Positions 38,538 through 49,351 of a DNA stretch of 64,000 nucleotides are shown in pieces. A program made the position numbers and the translations under genes. Each line of letters opens with the position of its first letter. The first letter of the stretch is position 1. A model generated the notes under the pieces. It did no database searches. It was not told where the DNA came from and saw only the letters and a list, made by a program, of their open reading frames with translations. This DNA is from Yersinia rochesterensis. GTDB lineage: Bacteria > Pseudomonadota > Gammaproteobacteria > Enterobacterales > Enterobacteriaceae. The stretch lies in contig NZ_CP032482.1 of the NCBI RefSeq assembly GCF_003600645.1, forward strand, positions 1,550,001 to 1,614,000, in the 5' to 3' direction.

Positions 38538-40007
38538 TTATCCGAGCCAGGCGACGGCAATAAAGCTTGAGCACACAGACATAATCACCAGCACCACCAA
38601 CACGCCCTGCATGGCCAACGGCAGCGGTTTGGCACTGGCGACGGCTTCTGATGGTTTGCCGGGCACGGTTTGCCCGAACCAGTAGAGGAACCAGCCGAAG
38701 CTCGCTACTGATTCAATCAGGGCCAGCACCAATAGCGGTATTAGCAGCCAATGTTCACCAGAAAGTGAGAAACCGGCGGCGAAAATGGGGAATTTGCTGA
38801 AGAAACCGTTAAACGGCGGCACTCCGGTGATAGCCAGTGCGGCGACACAAAATCCAACGCCCAATAGCGGCATTTTGCCCATGATGCCTTTGAGTTTGGG
38901 TAACATGCGGGTACCGCAGCTGTAGCTCAGCGCCCCGGCGACCAGGAAGAATAAGCTCTTGGCAAACGCGTGGTTGAAGATGTAGGCAATGCCGCCATCA
39001 AAGGCCAGTTTTGACCCATAGATAGCCAGAGACAGCGCGAAGAAAATATAAGACAACTGGGTGATGGTGGAGTAGGCCAGCAGCCGCTTCATATCTTTTT
39101 GCGGCAGATACATAAAGAAGCCATAAATCAGGGTGATAACCGCCATCACCATGCCGACGGTGCCGATAATTTGCGGCACGTCACCGGCAGAATAAATGGC
39201 ACGGGCGAAGATATAGACCCCCACTTTGACCATCGAGGCGGCATGCAGATAGGAACTGACTGGGGTCGGCGCTTCCATCGCATCTGGCAACCAGATATGC
39301 AGTGGCAGTTGGGCGGATTTCCCCCAAGCGGCAAACAGGATGCCACCGAACACCATGATTTTGGTGTTGTTATCCAGTTGCGCTAGCGCGGTTAAAGCAA
39401 AAGTGCCCGTATTGACCAGCAGCACTGCCGCCGCCAAATACAGGCCGATGGCGGCCACATGGGTGACCAGCAAAGCTTTTAGCGCTGAGCGCAGTGACTT
39501 CTGGCTTTGATAGTAGCCAATCAATCCCCACGAGCAGCCGCCAGTAATTTCAAAGAAGAACAACTGACCCAGTATCGTGGATGATAATACCAGCCCAGCC
39601 ATCGCGCCGATGAATACTAATAACAGCGCATAGTAGCGGTTGGTGCCTTCGTGAGGATGCTCGCGATTACCTAATGTCAGATAGCCAGTGGAATAAATGC
39701 TAACCAGCAAACCGAGGAACACCACGGCGAAAGCAATCAAGGTGCTGATGCGGTCGATGGTCAGGCCGAACAGCGCCATATCACCGTAATGAATCAGATC
39801 AAAAGTGACATCAATCTTGCCGCCACTCAGATAGGCGTAAGCCAGCAGCACAGTGCCGAGAGTGGCCAGCAGTGAAAAGAAAGTGCAAGACCATTTTGCC
39901 CATTGTTGTGGTAAACAGGCCGTGAGAATGGCACCGGCAAACGGCAGCAGAATGGTCGCAAGGGCGATGTTTATAAGGACTGAATCCATAAGAGCCATGT
40001 TATCCAT
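38538..40007 (-). CDS. hyfD: Hydrogenase-4 membrane subunit HyfD
   Basis: NuoN/M-like antiporter subunit, 489 aa. Blocks: LGQLFFFEITGGCSWGLIGYYQS, AWGKSAQLPLHIWLPDAMEAPTPVSSYLHAASMVKVG (in parts), and NHAFAKSLFFLVAGALSYSCGTRMLPKLKG. The conserved Lys and His of the ion path are present. It is absent from hydrogenase-3, so its presence supports the longer, possibly ion-pumping complex. Three in-frame ATG codons lie at the start (40007, 39998, 39989); the true one is uncertain. Confidence 0.92.
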   Translation of the reverse strand: MDNMALMDSVLINIALATILLPFAGAILTACLPQQWAKWSCTFFSLLATLGTVLLAYAYLSGGKIDVTFDLIHYGDMALFGLTIDRISTLIAFAVVFLGLLVSIYSTGYLTLGNREHPHEGTNRYYALLLVFIGAMAGLVLSSTILGQLFFFEITGGCSWGLIGYYQSQKSLRSALKALLVTHVAAIGLYLAAAVLLVNTGTFALTALAQLDNNTKIMVFGGILFAAWGKSAQLPLHIWLPDAMEAPTPVSSYLHAASMVKVGVYIFARAIYSAGDVPQIIGTVGMVMAVITLIYGFFMYLPQKDMKRLLAYSTITQLSYIFFALSLAIYGSKLAFDGGIAYIFNHAFAKSLFFLVAGALSYSCGTRMLPKLKGIMGKMPLLGVGFCVAALAITGVPPFNGFFSKFPIFAAGFSLSGEHWLLIPLLVLALIESVASFGWFLYWFGQTVPGKPSEAVASAKPLPLAMQGVLVVLVIMSVCSSFIAVAWLG

Positions 40008-40025
40008 GATGGGTTTATTAGCTCC

Positions 40026-40979
40026 TTAAAGGCCGGTGAGATAGAAAACCAGAGACAGGGCGGCGACGCCAAACCCCAGCCAGGTAACACGGGAGGTCAA
40101 CAGGAAGCGCCCGCGGGCAATACTGTTTTCCACGATGGAGGCCAGTACAAACAGCACCACCAATTTGATAACACCGGCCACCAGCGCCCATAGCAAGCCC
40201 GGCCCACTCAGTACCGCCAGCTTGCCAAAGGGGATAAATACGCCGAGGAAAAGCTGCGCCACCACCACCTGTTTTAAACTAATGCCCCATTTGACCAAGC
40301 CCAGTGACGCGCCGGAATACTCAGTCAGAGGCCCTTCTTGTAGCTCTTGTTCTGCTTCGGCGACATCGAACGGAATTTTGCCCATCTCGATAAACACCGC
40401 GAAACCACAGGCCAATAGCGCCAGAGCCGTTGCCGTCGGTGATTGCCAGTGCCCTTGAGACAAGGCGGTACTGATGGTGCCGATATTGGTGGAACCAGCA
40501 ATTAACCCGACCACCAGCAGTGACAGAATTAATGTCGGTTCGACCAACACCCCCAGCGTCAACTCTCGACTGGCACCAATACCGGCGAAGATGCTGCCGC
40601 TATCCAGACCCGCCAGTGAGAAAAAGAAGCGGAACAACGCGAACAGATACAACAGGGTTATCAGGTCGCCCGCCACCCCAAAGGGGGAGGCCAGAGTGAA
40701 AATGGGCAACGCCATGGCAATCAACAACATGCTACCCAGCAGTACATAGGGCATCAGGCGGAAAATAATCCCAGCATTGGCGGGGGCTACATCCTGGCGT
40801 TTCAGCAGCTTGGCTAAATCTCGATATTCTTGCAGGACGCCCGGCCCACGGCGCGAGTGCATCCGGGCTTTCACCATGCGCGAGATCCCCGCCATCAGCG
40901 GTGCCAGCGCTAGCATCACCAGCGCTTGCCCGATGGCGAAAGCAATCATAGAGACCGCGGGCATATCAATAGTTGGCAT
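40026..40979 (-). CDS. hyfC: Hydrogenase-4 membrane subunit HyfC
   Basis: NuoH-like membrane subunit of 317 aa joining the peripheral arm to the antiporter-like subunits. Seen: ARMHSRRGPGVLQEYRDLAKLLKRQ, GASRELTLGVLVEP and the quinone-pocket-derived FIEMGKIPFDVAEAEQELQEGPLTEYSG (in parts). The start is ATG 40979 behind AAGGAG, 11 bp after hyfB. The open frame back to 41096 overlaps hyfB and is not conserved. Confidence 0.93.
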   Translation of the reverse strand: MPTIDMPAVSMIAFAIGQALVMLALAPLMAGISRMVKARMHSRRGPGVLQEYRDLAKLLKRQDVAPANAGIIFRLMPYVLLGSMLLIAMALPIFTLASPFGVAGDLITLLYLFALFRFFFSLAGLDSGSIFAGIGASRELTLGVLVEPTLILSLLVVGLIAGSTNIGTISTALSQGHWQSPTATALALLACGFAVFIEMGKIPFDVAEAEQELQEGPLTEYSGASLGLVKWGISLKQVVVAQLFLGVFIPFGKLAVLSGPGLLWALVAGVIKLVVLFVLASIVENSIARGRFLLTSRVTWLGFGVAALSLVFYLTGL

Positions 40980-40990
40980 TGCTCGTCTCC

Positions 40991-43018
40991 TTAAATAGCC
41001 GCAATGATCAGCAGGGTAACCAACGCGGCGACCACATACAGACAGTAGAGGCGGAAATCGCCCTGTTGCAGCCATTGAATTCGTTGGCTGAGCCATTGGA
41101 TCAAACGGATAAGCGGAGCCACAATTTTGTCGTCCCAGACCGGTTCCACCCGGCCCGCGCCACTGACGGAATGTTCCAGCGCGCGTTGCATCATTGGCGC
41201 GGGGTCGAGTGTTTTACGCAGCCGATAGAGTGGGGCAAACATGGCTCGCAGAGGTTGAGTAAAACCACCGGCAGAGACAGTCATCGCCTGCTCCCAGGCA
41301 TAGCCGCAAGCCCAAGGATCACCGCCATGGCGAAATGCTAAACGGCTGCCTTTGTAGCGGCTGACGACTAGCAAAATCACCAGTGGCAATATCAGTAAAC
41401 CGAAGAAAATATACAGGGTGGACAGCATGGCCTGAGAACTGTGTTGCGGGAATAACACCGCGCCTTGGGCGACCTGCAAAGAAGGCACTGGCGGGGCGGT
41501 TATCAAGCTAGCGGCAATGCGGGCAATCACCGGTGCGACGTGGGTGGCACCTATCCCCAAGGCCAAACACAACAGTGCCAACAACAGCATGGCGGCGGTC
41601 ATCGGCCAGGGGACTTCCCGCGCGAGGGCTGCTTTTTCTGTGCGCGGCAACCCGCAGAAACTAATGCCGTAAACTTTCACAAAACACATCGCCGCCAGTG
41701 CGCCGGTAATTGCCAGCATCACGATAGCAATCGGCCCGGCCAGGCGAATAATAAAGCCGCCATCTTTGGTCATGGTAAACAGCGATTGATAAGTAAACCA
41801 TTCACTGACAAAACCATTGAATGGCGGTAGGGCGGAAATCGCCATACATCCCACCAAAAAGGCCAGCGCGGTATAAGGCATCATTCTGGCTAAGCCTCCC
41901 ATCTTCTCCATGTCTTTGGTATGTAAGCGATAAATGACCGCACCGGCCCCAAGGAACAGCAGCCCTTTGAAGACGGCGTGATTAAGCAGATGGTAAAGTG
42001 CGCCAAGTAAGCCAAGAGCGGCTAATACTGGCTGATGGCTGGCAATCCCTATCATGCCGACCCCAACACCCATCAGGATGATGCCGATGTTCTCGACGGT
42101 GTGGTATGCCAGCAGGCGTTTGATGTCGTGCTCCGCCAGCGCATATAGCACGCCGAGCACGGAGGAGACTGCGCCAAAGCCCAAGACCACCACGCCCCAC
42201 CACAGCTGGCTCGCGCCGAGCAAATCAATGCCCACTTTGATGATGCCGAAGATACCAATTTTAACCATGACACCGGACATCAGGGCTGAAGCATGGGACG
42301 GGGCAGCAGGGTGCGCCCGTGGCAACCAGCCATGGAGCGGCAGCATCCCGGCCTTGGCACCAAAACCGAAGAAAGCTAACAAGAAGATAACCGAGGCCAT
42401 GATCGGCTGCGGGTTAGCTTGACGGAAAGCAGCAAACTCCAGACTGCCGCTCAGGCGGTACAACAGGAAGAAAGCAATCATGATCAGCACGGAACCGGCG
42501 TGGGCAATCAGAAAATAGAGCAAGCCCGCGCTGATGGCGTCGTCGTCCTGATCGGAAATCACCAGGAAGTAAGATGCCAATGACATCATTTCGAAGAAAA
42601 TAATAAAGTAGAAAGCGTTATCCACCACCACCAGCGCCACCATTGAGGCGATGAATAAGTTCATAAAGACCCCCATTCCCCATGCCCCGCGCCCTTTGTA
42701 TTCCTGCACATAGGCCAGTGAATAGAGGGCGGTTATCACCACCAACAGTGAGATGACCATCAGCATAAATGCCGCTAATGGGTCAAGGCGCAGACTGAAT
42801 GCCGCGAATGGGAATGGCCCGGCGGTGATGAAAGTGATTATCCCGCCTCCCAGCAGTGTGGGCGCAGCAGCCAACAGACCAACAACGCCACCCAGTAATG
42901 ACGCCAGCCCAGAGGCATAAATCGCCAGTGTTTCGCGCCGTGCCAAAAGCAGAGAAAGCAATGCGCCAGCCAGATACAGCAGTAAGGAGAGCCATAATAG
43001 CTCAAGCGAACTCATCAT
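40991..43018 (-). CDS. hyfB: Hydrogenase-4 membrane subunit HyfB
   Basis: NuoL-type antiporter-like subunit of 675 aa with about 16 hydrophobic segments; E. coli HyfB is 672 aa. Family blocks: FFEMMSLASYFLVISDQ, FGFGAKAGMLPLHGWLPRAHPAAPSHASALMSG (in parts), YHTVENIGIILMG and SALPPFNGFVSEWF. The C-terminal region around GGDPWACGYAWEQAMTVSAGGFTQPLR is the HyfB/HycC extension. The start overlaps the hyfA stop. Confidence 0.93.
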   Translation of the reverse strand: MMSSLELLWLSLLLYLAGALLSLLLARRETLAIYASGLASLLGGVVGLLAAAPTLLGGGIITFITAGPFPFAAFSLRLDPLAAFMLMVISLLVVITALYSLAYVQEYKGRGAWGMGVFMNLFIASMVALVVVDNAFYFIIFFEMMSLASYFLVISDQDDDAISAGLLYFLIAHAGSVLIMIAFFLLYRLSGSLEFAAFRQANPQPIMASVIFLLAFFGFGAKAGMLPLHGWLPRAHPAAPSHASALMSGVMVKIGIFGIIKVGIDLLGASQLWWGVVVLGFGAVSSVLGVLYALAEHDIKRLLAYHTVENIGIILMGVGVGMIGIASHQPVLAALGLLGALYHLLNHAVFKGLLFLGAGAVIYRLHTKDMEKMGGLARMMPYTALAFLVGCMAISALPPFNGFVSEWFTYQSLFTMTKDGGFIIRLAGPIAIVMLAITGALAAMCFVKVYGISFCGLPRTEKAALAREVPWPMTAAMLLLALLCLALGIGATHVAPVIARIAASLITAPPVPSLQVAQGAVLFPQHSSQAMLSTLYIFFGLLILPLVILLVVSRYKGSRLAFRHGGDPWACGYAWEQAMTVSAGGFTQPLRAMFAPLYRLRKTLDPAPMMQRALEHSVSGAGRVEPVWDDKIVAPLIRLIQWLSQRIQWLQQGDFRLYCLYVVAALVTLLIIAAI

Positions 43019-43656
43019 CTTTTCTGCTCCTCGTGAGAGATGGCGGACGCGGTGTCCGTGGCCATAAAGGGCAGCTCGTTGGCAAATCCGCTGGCGGCGG
43101 CCAGGTGCTTGGCGCGATTAGCCTGCTCAATGCTGTGTTCATCCACCAACATCAAGGCATTGGTCGGACAAACCCGCACACATTCCGGCCCCTGCGGTTG
43201 GAAGCTACATAAGTCACATTTCACTGCGACAGTGCGAACTCCGGCATTCCAGGCAAGGAACGGATTCATATTGACCGGGCTGAATGGCACATCAGATAAC
43301 GTGGTCATCGGAATGTATTCAGGGAAAATTTCTGGCACCCCCAATGGTTTACTCCCCGCTGGGGTGATAGCGCCAAATGGGCAGGCGATACCGCAAAGCT
43401 TACAGCCGATACAGGTGGTTTCATCCAATTCGACGGCGTTATTGGTCAGGGTGATGGCATTGACCGGACAAACTCGTGCGCACCATGCATCTTCGCAGTG
43501 GCGACAGAGAATTGGCGTCGTAACCGTGGCGTTACGCATCACGGTCAATCTGGGATGTTCTTGTAAACCCTTGGCTTTATGCACCTGGCTGCAAGCAGCC
43601 ATACAGGTATTGCATCCAATACAAAGCCTTGGCTCCGCAATCACAAAGCGGTTCAT
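43015..43656 (-). CDS. hyfA: Hydrogenase-4 ferredoxin subunit HyfA
   Basis: Electron carrier between formate dehydrogenase H and the hydrogenase arm, HycB/HydN-like. 213 aa with four Cys groups: CIGCNTCMAAC, CRHCEDAWCARVCP, CIGCKLCGIACP and CDLC...CVRVCP. The start is ATG 43656 (MNRFVIAEP), matching E. coli and preceded by GGAGG; the open frame to 43722 overlaps the promoter region. First gene of an eleven-gene operon, hyfA to hycI, that runs with overlaps or gaps under 25 bp. Confidence 0.93.
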   Translation of the reverse strand: MNRFVIAEPRLCIGCNTCMAACSQVHKAKGLQEHPRLTVMRNATVTTPILCRHCEDAWCARVCPVNAITLTNNAVELDETTCIGCKLCGIACPFGAITPAGSKPLGVPEIFPEYIPMTTLSDVPFSPVNMNPFLAWNAGVRTVAVKCDLCSFQPQGPECVRVCPTNALMLVDEHSIEQANRAKHLAAASGFANELPFMATDTASAISHEEQKR

Positions 43657-43722
43657 GGCCATACCCTCCGGGACAAAAATCTGGTGACAGTCAGGCAGAT
43701 AGAAATCATTTCCCAGCGACAA

Positions 43723-43738
43723 AGCATATTCTGTGCCA
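43723..43738 (-). promoter_or_regulatory. Sigma-54 promoter of the hyf operon
   Basis: Minus strand TGGCACAGAATATGCT: perfect TGGCAC -24 box, GG-N10-GC spacing and a GC -12 box, about 70 bp before hyfA. Confidence 0.8.
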
Positions 43739-43857
43739 GTCCGGCGGAGGCCAATACAAAAGAGCGGTGAAGCCCCGCCAGTAGGGCATTAAGGTGATTG
43801 CAGATAAAGGGGAGGAATTTAAAAGGCAGTAAAAACAGGGGGATTGCCACAGGTCGG

Positions 43858-43874
43858 TGTCGACATTAGTGACG
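43858..43874. promoter_or_regulatory. Candidate FhlA upstream site between hyf and hyp
   Basis: TGTCG-N7-TGACG, matching the pair near hydN. It sits between two back-to-back sigma-54 promoters. A further related word, TGACA-CTT-CGACA, lies at 43892-43904. Either could hold an activator hexamer serving both directions. Confidence 0.4.
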
Positions 43875-44008
43875 AAACTGCCGCTGTTTGATGACACTTC
43901 GACAGTAATTATTCATCCAGTGAATTTATTGCGAGAGGATTTTGGTAAATATCATTATTTATCAGTTTGTTAAATTGAATGTCGTTTCAGTAGAAAGCGC
44001 GGAATTAC

Positions 44009-44024
44009 TGGCACCGTCTTTGCA
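44009..44024 (+). promoter_or_regulatory. Sigma-54 promoter of hypA
   Basis: TGGCACCGTCTTTGCA is a full match to the TGGCAC-N5-TTGCA consensus, about 40 bp before the hypA start. The best of the four sites in the locus. Confidence 0.9.
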
Positions 44025-44062
44025 TTATTTTTGTAAGTTAAATCCACACAGGGAGAACAGTC

Positions 44063-44410
44063 ATGCATGAGATTACCTTGTGCCAAAACGCTATTGCCAT
44101 GATAGAACAGCAGGCACGGCTGCATGGTGCGCAGAGAATTACCGGGGTGTGGCTGGAAACCGGCGCATTTTCTTGTGTCGAGCCGCAGGCATTGGAGTTC
44201 TGCTTTGAGCTGGTGTGCCGTGGCACTTTGGCTGAAGGCTGCGTTTTGCATCTTAGCCAGCAGCAATCACAAGTGTGGTGCCATGACTGTCAGCAATCCA
44301 TTAATTTGCTCAGCAGTAAAGTGACTCGCTGTCCATTGTGTGGCGGCAGTCATTTGCGTACTGGCGCGGCTGATGATGGCGTGATGATTAAGCGGTTGGA
44401 GGTGGAATGA
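44063..44410 (+). CDS. hypA: Hydrogenase nickel-insertion protein HypA
   Basis: Nickel metallochaperone that works with HypB to load the [NiFe] centre. The 115-aa protein begins MHEITLCQNAI, where His2 binds nickel, and has the structural zinc pairs CHDC and CPLC. Similarity to E. coli HypA is high (ITGVWLETGAFSCVE, FCFELVCRGTLAEGC). AGGGAGAA precedes the ATG. It is divergent from hyfA and followed by hypC after 40 bp. Confidence 0.94.
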   Translation: MHEITLCQNAIAMIEQQARLHGAQRITGVWLETGAFSCVEPQALEFCFELVCRGTLAEGCVLHLSQQQSQVWCHDCQQSINLLSSKVTRCPLCGGSHLRTGAADDGVMIKRLEVE

Positions 44411-44450
44411 ATTTACTTTTTTTATGCCGTGATACAGCAGGAGCCGGATT

Positions 44451-44738
44451 ATGTGTATAGGGATCCCAGGGCAAATTGTCGCGCTAGATGACATTCAACC
44501 GGGCACGGCATGGGTGGATGTCTGCGGTGTACGCCGCTCGGTGAATATTATGCTGGTGGCCGCAGATGAGCAGGCCAGTGCAGCATTAATCGGCCATTGG
44601 GTTTTGGTGCATGTGGGGTTCGCCATGAGTCGGCTGGATGAGGATGAAGCACTGGAAACCTTGCAGTTATTGCAGGAAATGGGGGAGGTTGAAAGCGATG
44701 TGGGGGAATTTCTAGGGCAAAGGGGGAGTTTTTTATAG
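44451..44738 (+). CDS. hypC: Hydrogenase maturation chaperone HypC
   Basis: Small chaperone that, with HypD, assembles the Fe(CN)2CO group and delivers it to the large subunit. 95 aa; the essential N-terminal Cys2 is present in MCIGIPGQIV, with WVDVCGVRRSVNIMLV and VHVGFAMSRLDEDEA. It could be the HybG paralogue, but its place beside hypA favours hypC. hypB, hypD, hypE and hypF are not in the window. Confidence 0.92.
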   Translation: MCIGIPGQIVALDDIQPGTAWVDVCGVRRSVNIMLVAADEQASAALIGHWVLVHVGFAMSRLDEDEALETLQLLQEMGEVESDVGEFLGQRGSFL

Positions 44739-44845
44739 TCTAGTGGTGTTGATTCAGGAGTTCACAAATTCAGTAAGTTAGATATTCAGTGATCCGGTTC
44801 GGTTGTTAGTGCTTCACGGCTCACCTGTCCTTGAGTGAACCAACA

Positions 44846-45108
44846 GCCAAAGGGGGTGGCGGCCCCCTTGTGGAATTACGCGCTGGCGCGAAATATTACT
44901 GCTGTTCGCAGTACCCTCCGGCAGTTTGCATGCTAATCGAACCGGGGCCGACTATAGCCTCTTCGAGGCTACTCTCCGGGCCAACGCAAGCGTTGTTCAA
45001 AACTGCTACGCAGTGTTGTCGCATTCCAGCTCGACAGCCCCTTTCGCCGCGTCCATGCGGCTCATTCGGCCTGCAATCTTTGTCGGCAATATTTCTGATT
45101 GCGCTTAA
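44846..45108. repeat. Structured intergenic element with multiple hairpins
   Basis: The 430-bp gap between hypC and sanA holds AAGGGGG-N6-CCCCCTT (44850-44869), TAGCCTC-TTC-GAGGCTA (44955-44971), AACGC-AA-GCGTT, ACTGC-TAC-GCAGT and GCCGC-N6-GCGGC (45046-45061). It is GC-richer than its flanks and has no credible gene. The first hairpin could end hypC transcription. The whole looks like a dispersed intergenic repeat. Confidence 0.5.
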
Positions 45109-45168
45109 CTGCAAAAGCAAAACAAGAGCAAAAACAAAAGCGGGGCAAGAGTAAAAACCAATTCAAAA

Positions 45169-45972
<804 letters not shown>

Positions 45973-46021
45973 TCACTGGTGATGTTGCAAGGCTACTGTA
46001 CCTGCCCATGCCGCGCAACAT

Positions 46022-46180
46022 AATATCTTTCGCCCTTAGGGTTACAACTGCGTTAGCTGCGCTCGTTCACCCGAATCACTGACTTGAGCCAGTGATTCGG
46101 GATTCTCTTACAGCCAGCCTGGCTGTAATGCCAATGTCTTTTCGCCCTTGGCGCTACAGCGGCGTTAGCTGCATTCGTTA
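46022..46180. repeat. Composite intergenic repeat between sanA and maeA
   Basis: Two 38-bp direct copies (46030-46067 and 46142-46179, about 31 of 38 identical, containing CGTTAGCTGC) flank two hairpins: CCCGAATCACTG / CAGTGATTCGGG (46070-46101) and TTACAGCCAG-C-CTGGCTGTAA (46108-46128). Words such as TTCACCCGAAT resemble the interior of ERIC elements. No gene is present in 45949-46214. Confidence 0.6.
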
Positions 46181-46214
46181 CTCGGCCAACGTAAAAGTGC
46201 GGGCCGGGTAGGAT

Positions 46215-47993
<1,779 letters not shown>

Positions 47994-48012
47994 TTAGTTA
48001 AATAAAACAACT

Positions 48013-48297
48013 GTGGGTAAAAGTGCGAGCCAACTTACAGATTCAATAGCTAATCAGCAACATGCGGTGTTTTATTGCGCAATACCCCGCATGCCATTGC
48101 ATGCTGCGTTGTCATTCGAGGAGCATTTTGTTTGCATGGCAGATAAAACTCACCTGCTGGCACAAAAAAACATCACATTGGAGGAGTATCTGGTACAGCC
48201 TCATTTGCTGATAGCCCTTCAGGCCGTGGTGGGGACTGATTTATTACTGACTGTCGCCAGCCGGGTGGTGACTGAGCAAAGTGATAACCGGGGTTAG
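48013..48297 (+). pseudogene. Remnant of a LysR-type regulator
   Basis: A 94-codon frame whose middle reads SFEEHFVCMADKTHLLAQKNITLEEYLVQPHLLIALQ, the recognisable effector-domain motif of LysR regulators (FEE-FVCVAR-HPL ... LTLE-YL--PHLL). After VVG it jumps to TDLLLTVASRVV, normally some 30 residues later, so an internal piece is lost, and the whole HTH domain is absent. The GTG start is only the first possible codon. Divergent from maeA; probably dead. Confidence 0.65.
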
Positions 48298-48327
48298 TCA
48301 GATAACCCCGGATTAAGCGCTATTCGT

Positions 48328-49212
48328 TTAAAATGTCACGCGTTTTACATCAGAGCAACCAAGGGCGGCCAGTGTGGCTTGAGTTGCAGCCCACTGAGTC
48401 AGTATCGGCTGGCTGCCTTCGACCAGCACTGCGCGGCGAATAGCACCACAATCTTTGCCTGAAAGATTGGTCAGGATCAATGCGGCTTGCAGTGGTGGCA
48501 AACTCGGGTTGAATGCCGCATTTTCAGCATAACGGCCTGCATAAATGTTGCCATCTGCAGTTTCTAATGCCACGCCGCTGTGAGAAAGGCTGTAAGGTGC
48601 ATGGCTGTGGTTTGCACCATTAAGTGCCGCCTGAGTCAAGGCGTCAGTGTCAGTCACTTTATATTCGTGATTGACCGGGTCCATCAGCAGGGTGGTGATA
48701 TCCAGATCTTTCGGACCGAAAGAGTCAGGTAAATATTGTCCCAGTGTTGAAGCCGGGCGGCCTGGTAGATGAATGTGCAGGCCAGTTCCGCTGTTCAATT
48801 CATTCATAAACTGGCGGCAATGACCACATGGCGTGTAATTAACGGTAATAGAAACCAAACTGGCCTCATTGCGCAGCCATGCATGGGTGACAGCGCACTG
48901 TTCGGCATGAATGGTTTGTTGCAATGGGGCACCACTGAACTCCATATTGGCACCGAAATAGAGATTACCGCTAATCCCCCTGGCAATGGCCCCGACCTTA
49001 AAATGGGAGATAGGCGTTAGCGCACAAGCGGCGGCCAGTGGTAACAACGCAAATGCTAGCGCATCGTCATCTAACCCACTGATGCTCTTCACTGTTTCAA
49101 CTTGCTTAGCTGTCAGCATTGCAGGGAAATCGTTTGCGCTCAAGATAGGTTCAAGGGCGGATTGCAGTGAGGCGGGCAACGTAGCCCAAGCGTCATGGAA
49201 ACGTGCTTGCAT
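48328..49212 (-). CDS. cdd: Cytidine deaminase
   Basis: Zinc enzyme of pyrimidine salvage, deaminating cytidine and deoxycytidine. The 294-aa protein is the long two-domain enterobacterial form, with the catalytic HAEQCAV and zinc-binding PCGHCRQF motifs in the N-terminal half and a degenerate second copy. Upstream, TGTGACGTGGATCTCG (49269-49284) is a weak CRP-like word, in keeping with CRP/CytR control in E. coli. It follows the yohJ-yohK genes, as in E. coli, but sanA is not next to it here. Confidence 0.95.
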   Translation of the reverse strand: MQARFHDAWATLPASLQSALEPILSANDFPAMLTAKQVETVKSISGLDDDALAFALLPLAAACALTPISHFKVGAIARGISGNLYFGANMEFSGAPLQQTIHAEQCAVTHAWLRNEASLVSITVNYTPCGHCRQFMNELNSGTGLHIHLPGRPASTLGQYLPDSFGPKDLDITTLLMDPVNHEYKVTDTDALTQAALNGANHSHAPYSLSHSGVALETADGNIYAGRYAENAAFNPSLPPLQAALILTNLSGKDCGAIRRAVLVEGSQPILTQWAATQATLAALGCSDVKRVTF

Positions 49213-49351
49213 AGGGTTCTCTCCAATAGTTACGGGAAACTATTTTAGGCAGCTTAGGGTTTTCTTGGTGTGACGTGGATCTCGTTATATATGAAATCTA
49301 TGCAAGTAAAATCCCAAATGAGAGATGTATCTCAAATTTATACCGTCATCC

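Noticed and set aside
31351..43687. Many plus-strand frames of 60-215 codons opposite the hyf genes (for example 35108-35743 and 43040-43687)
   Set aside because: They are mirror frames of GC-rich, strongly conserved genes, without ribosome sites or protein-like composition.
44896..45120. Frames of 60-107 codons on both strands in the hypC-sanA gap
   Set aside because: They lie in a block of short inverted repeats on both strands and share no features of real genes.
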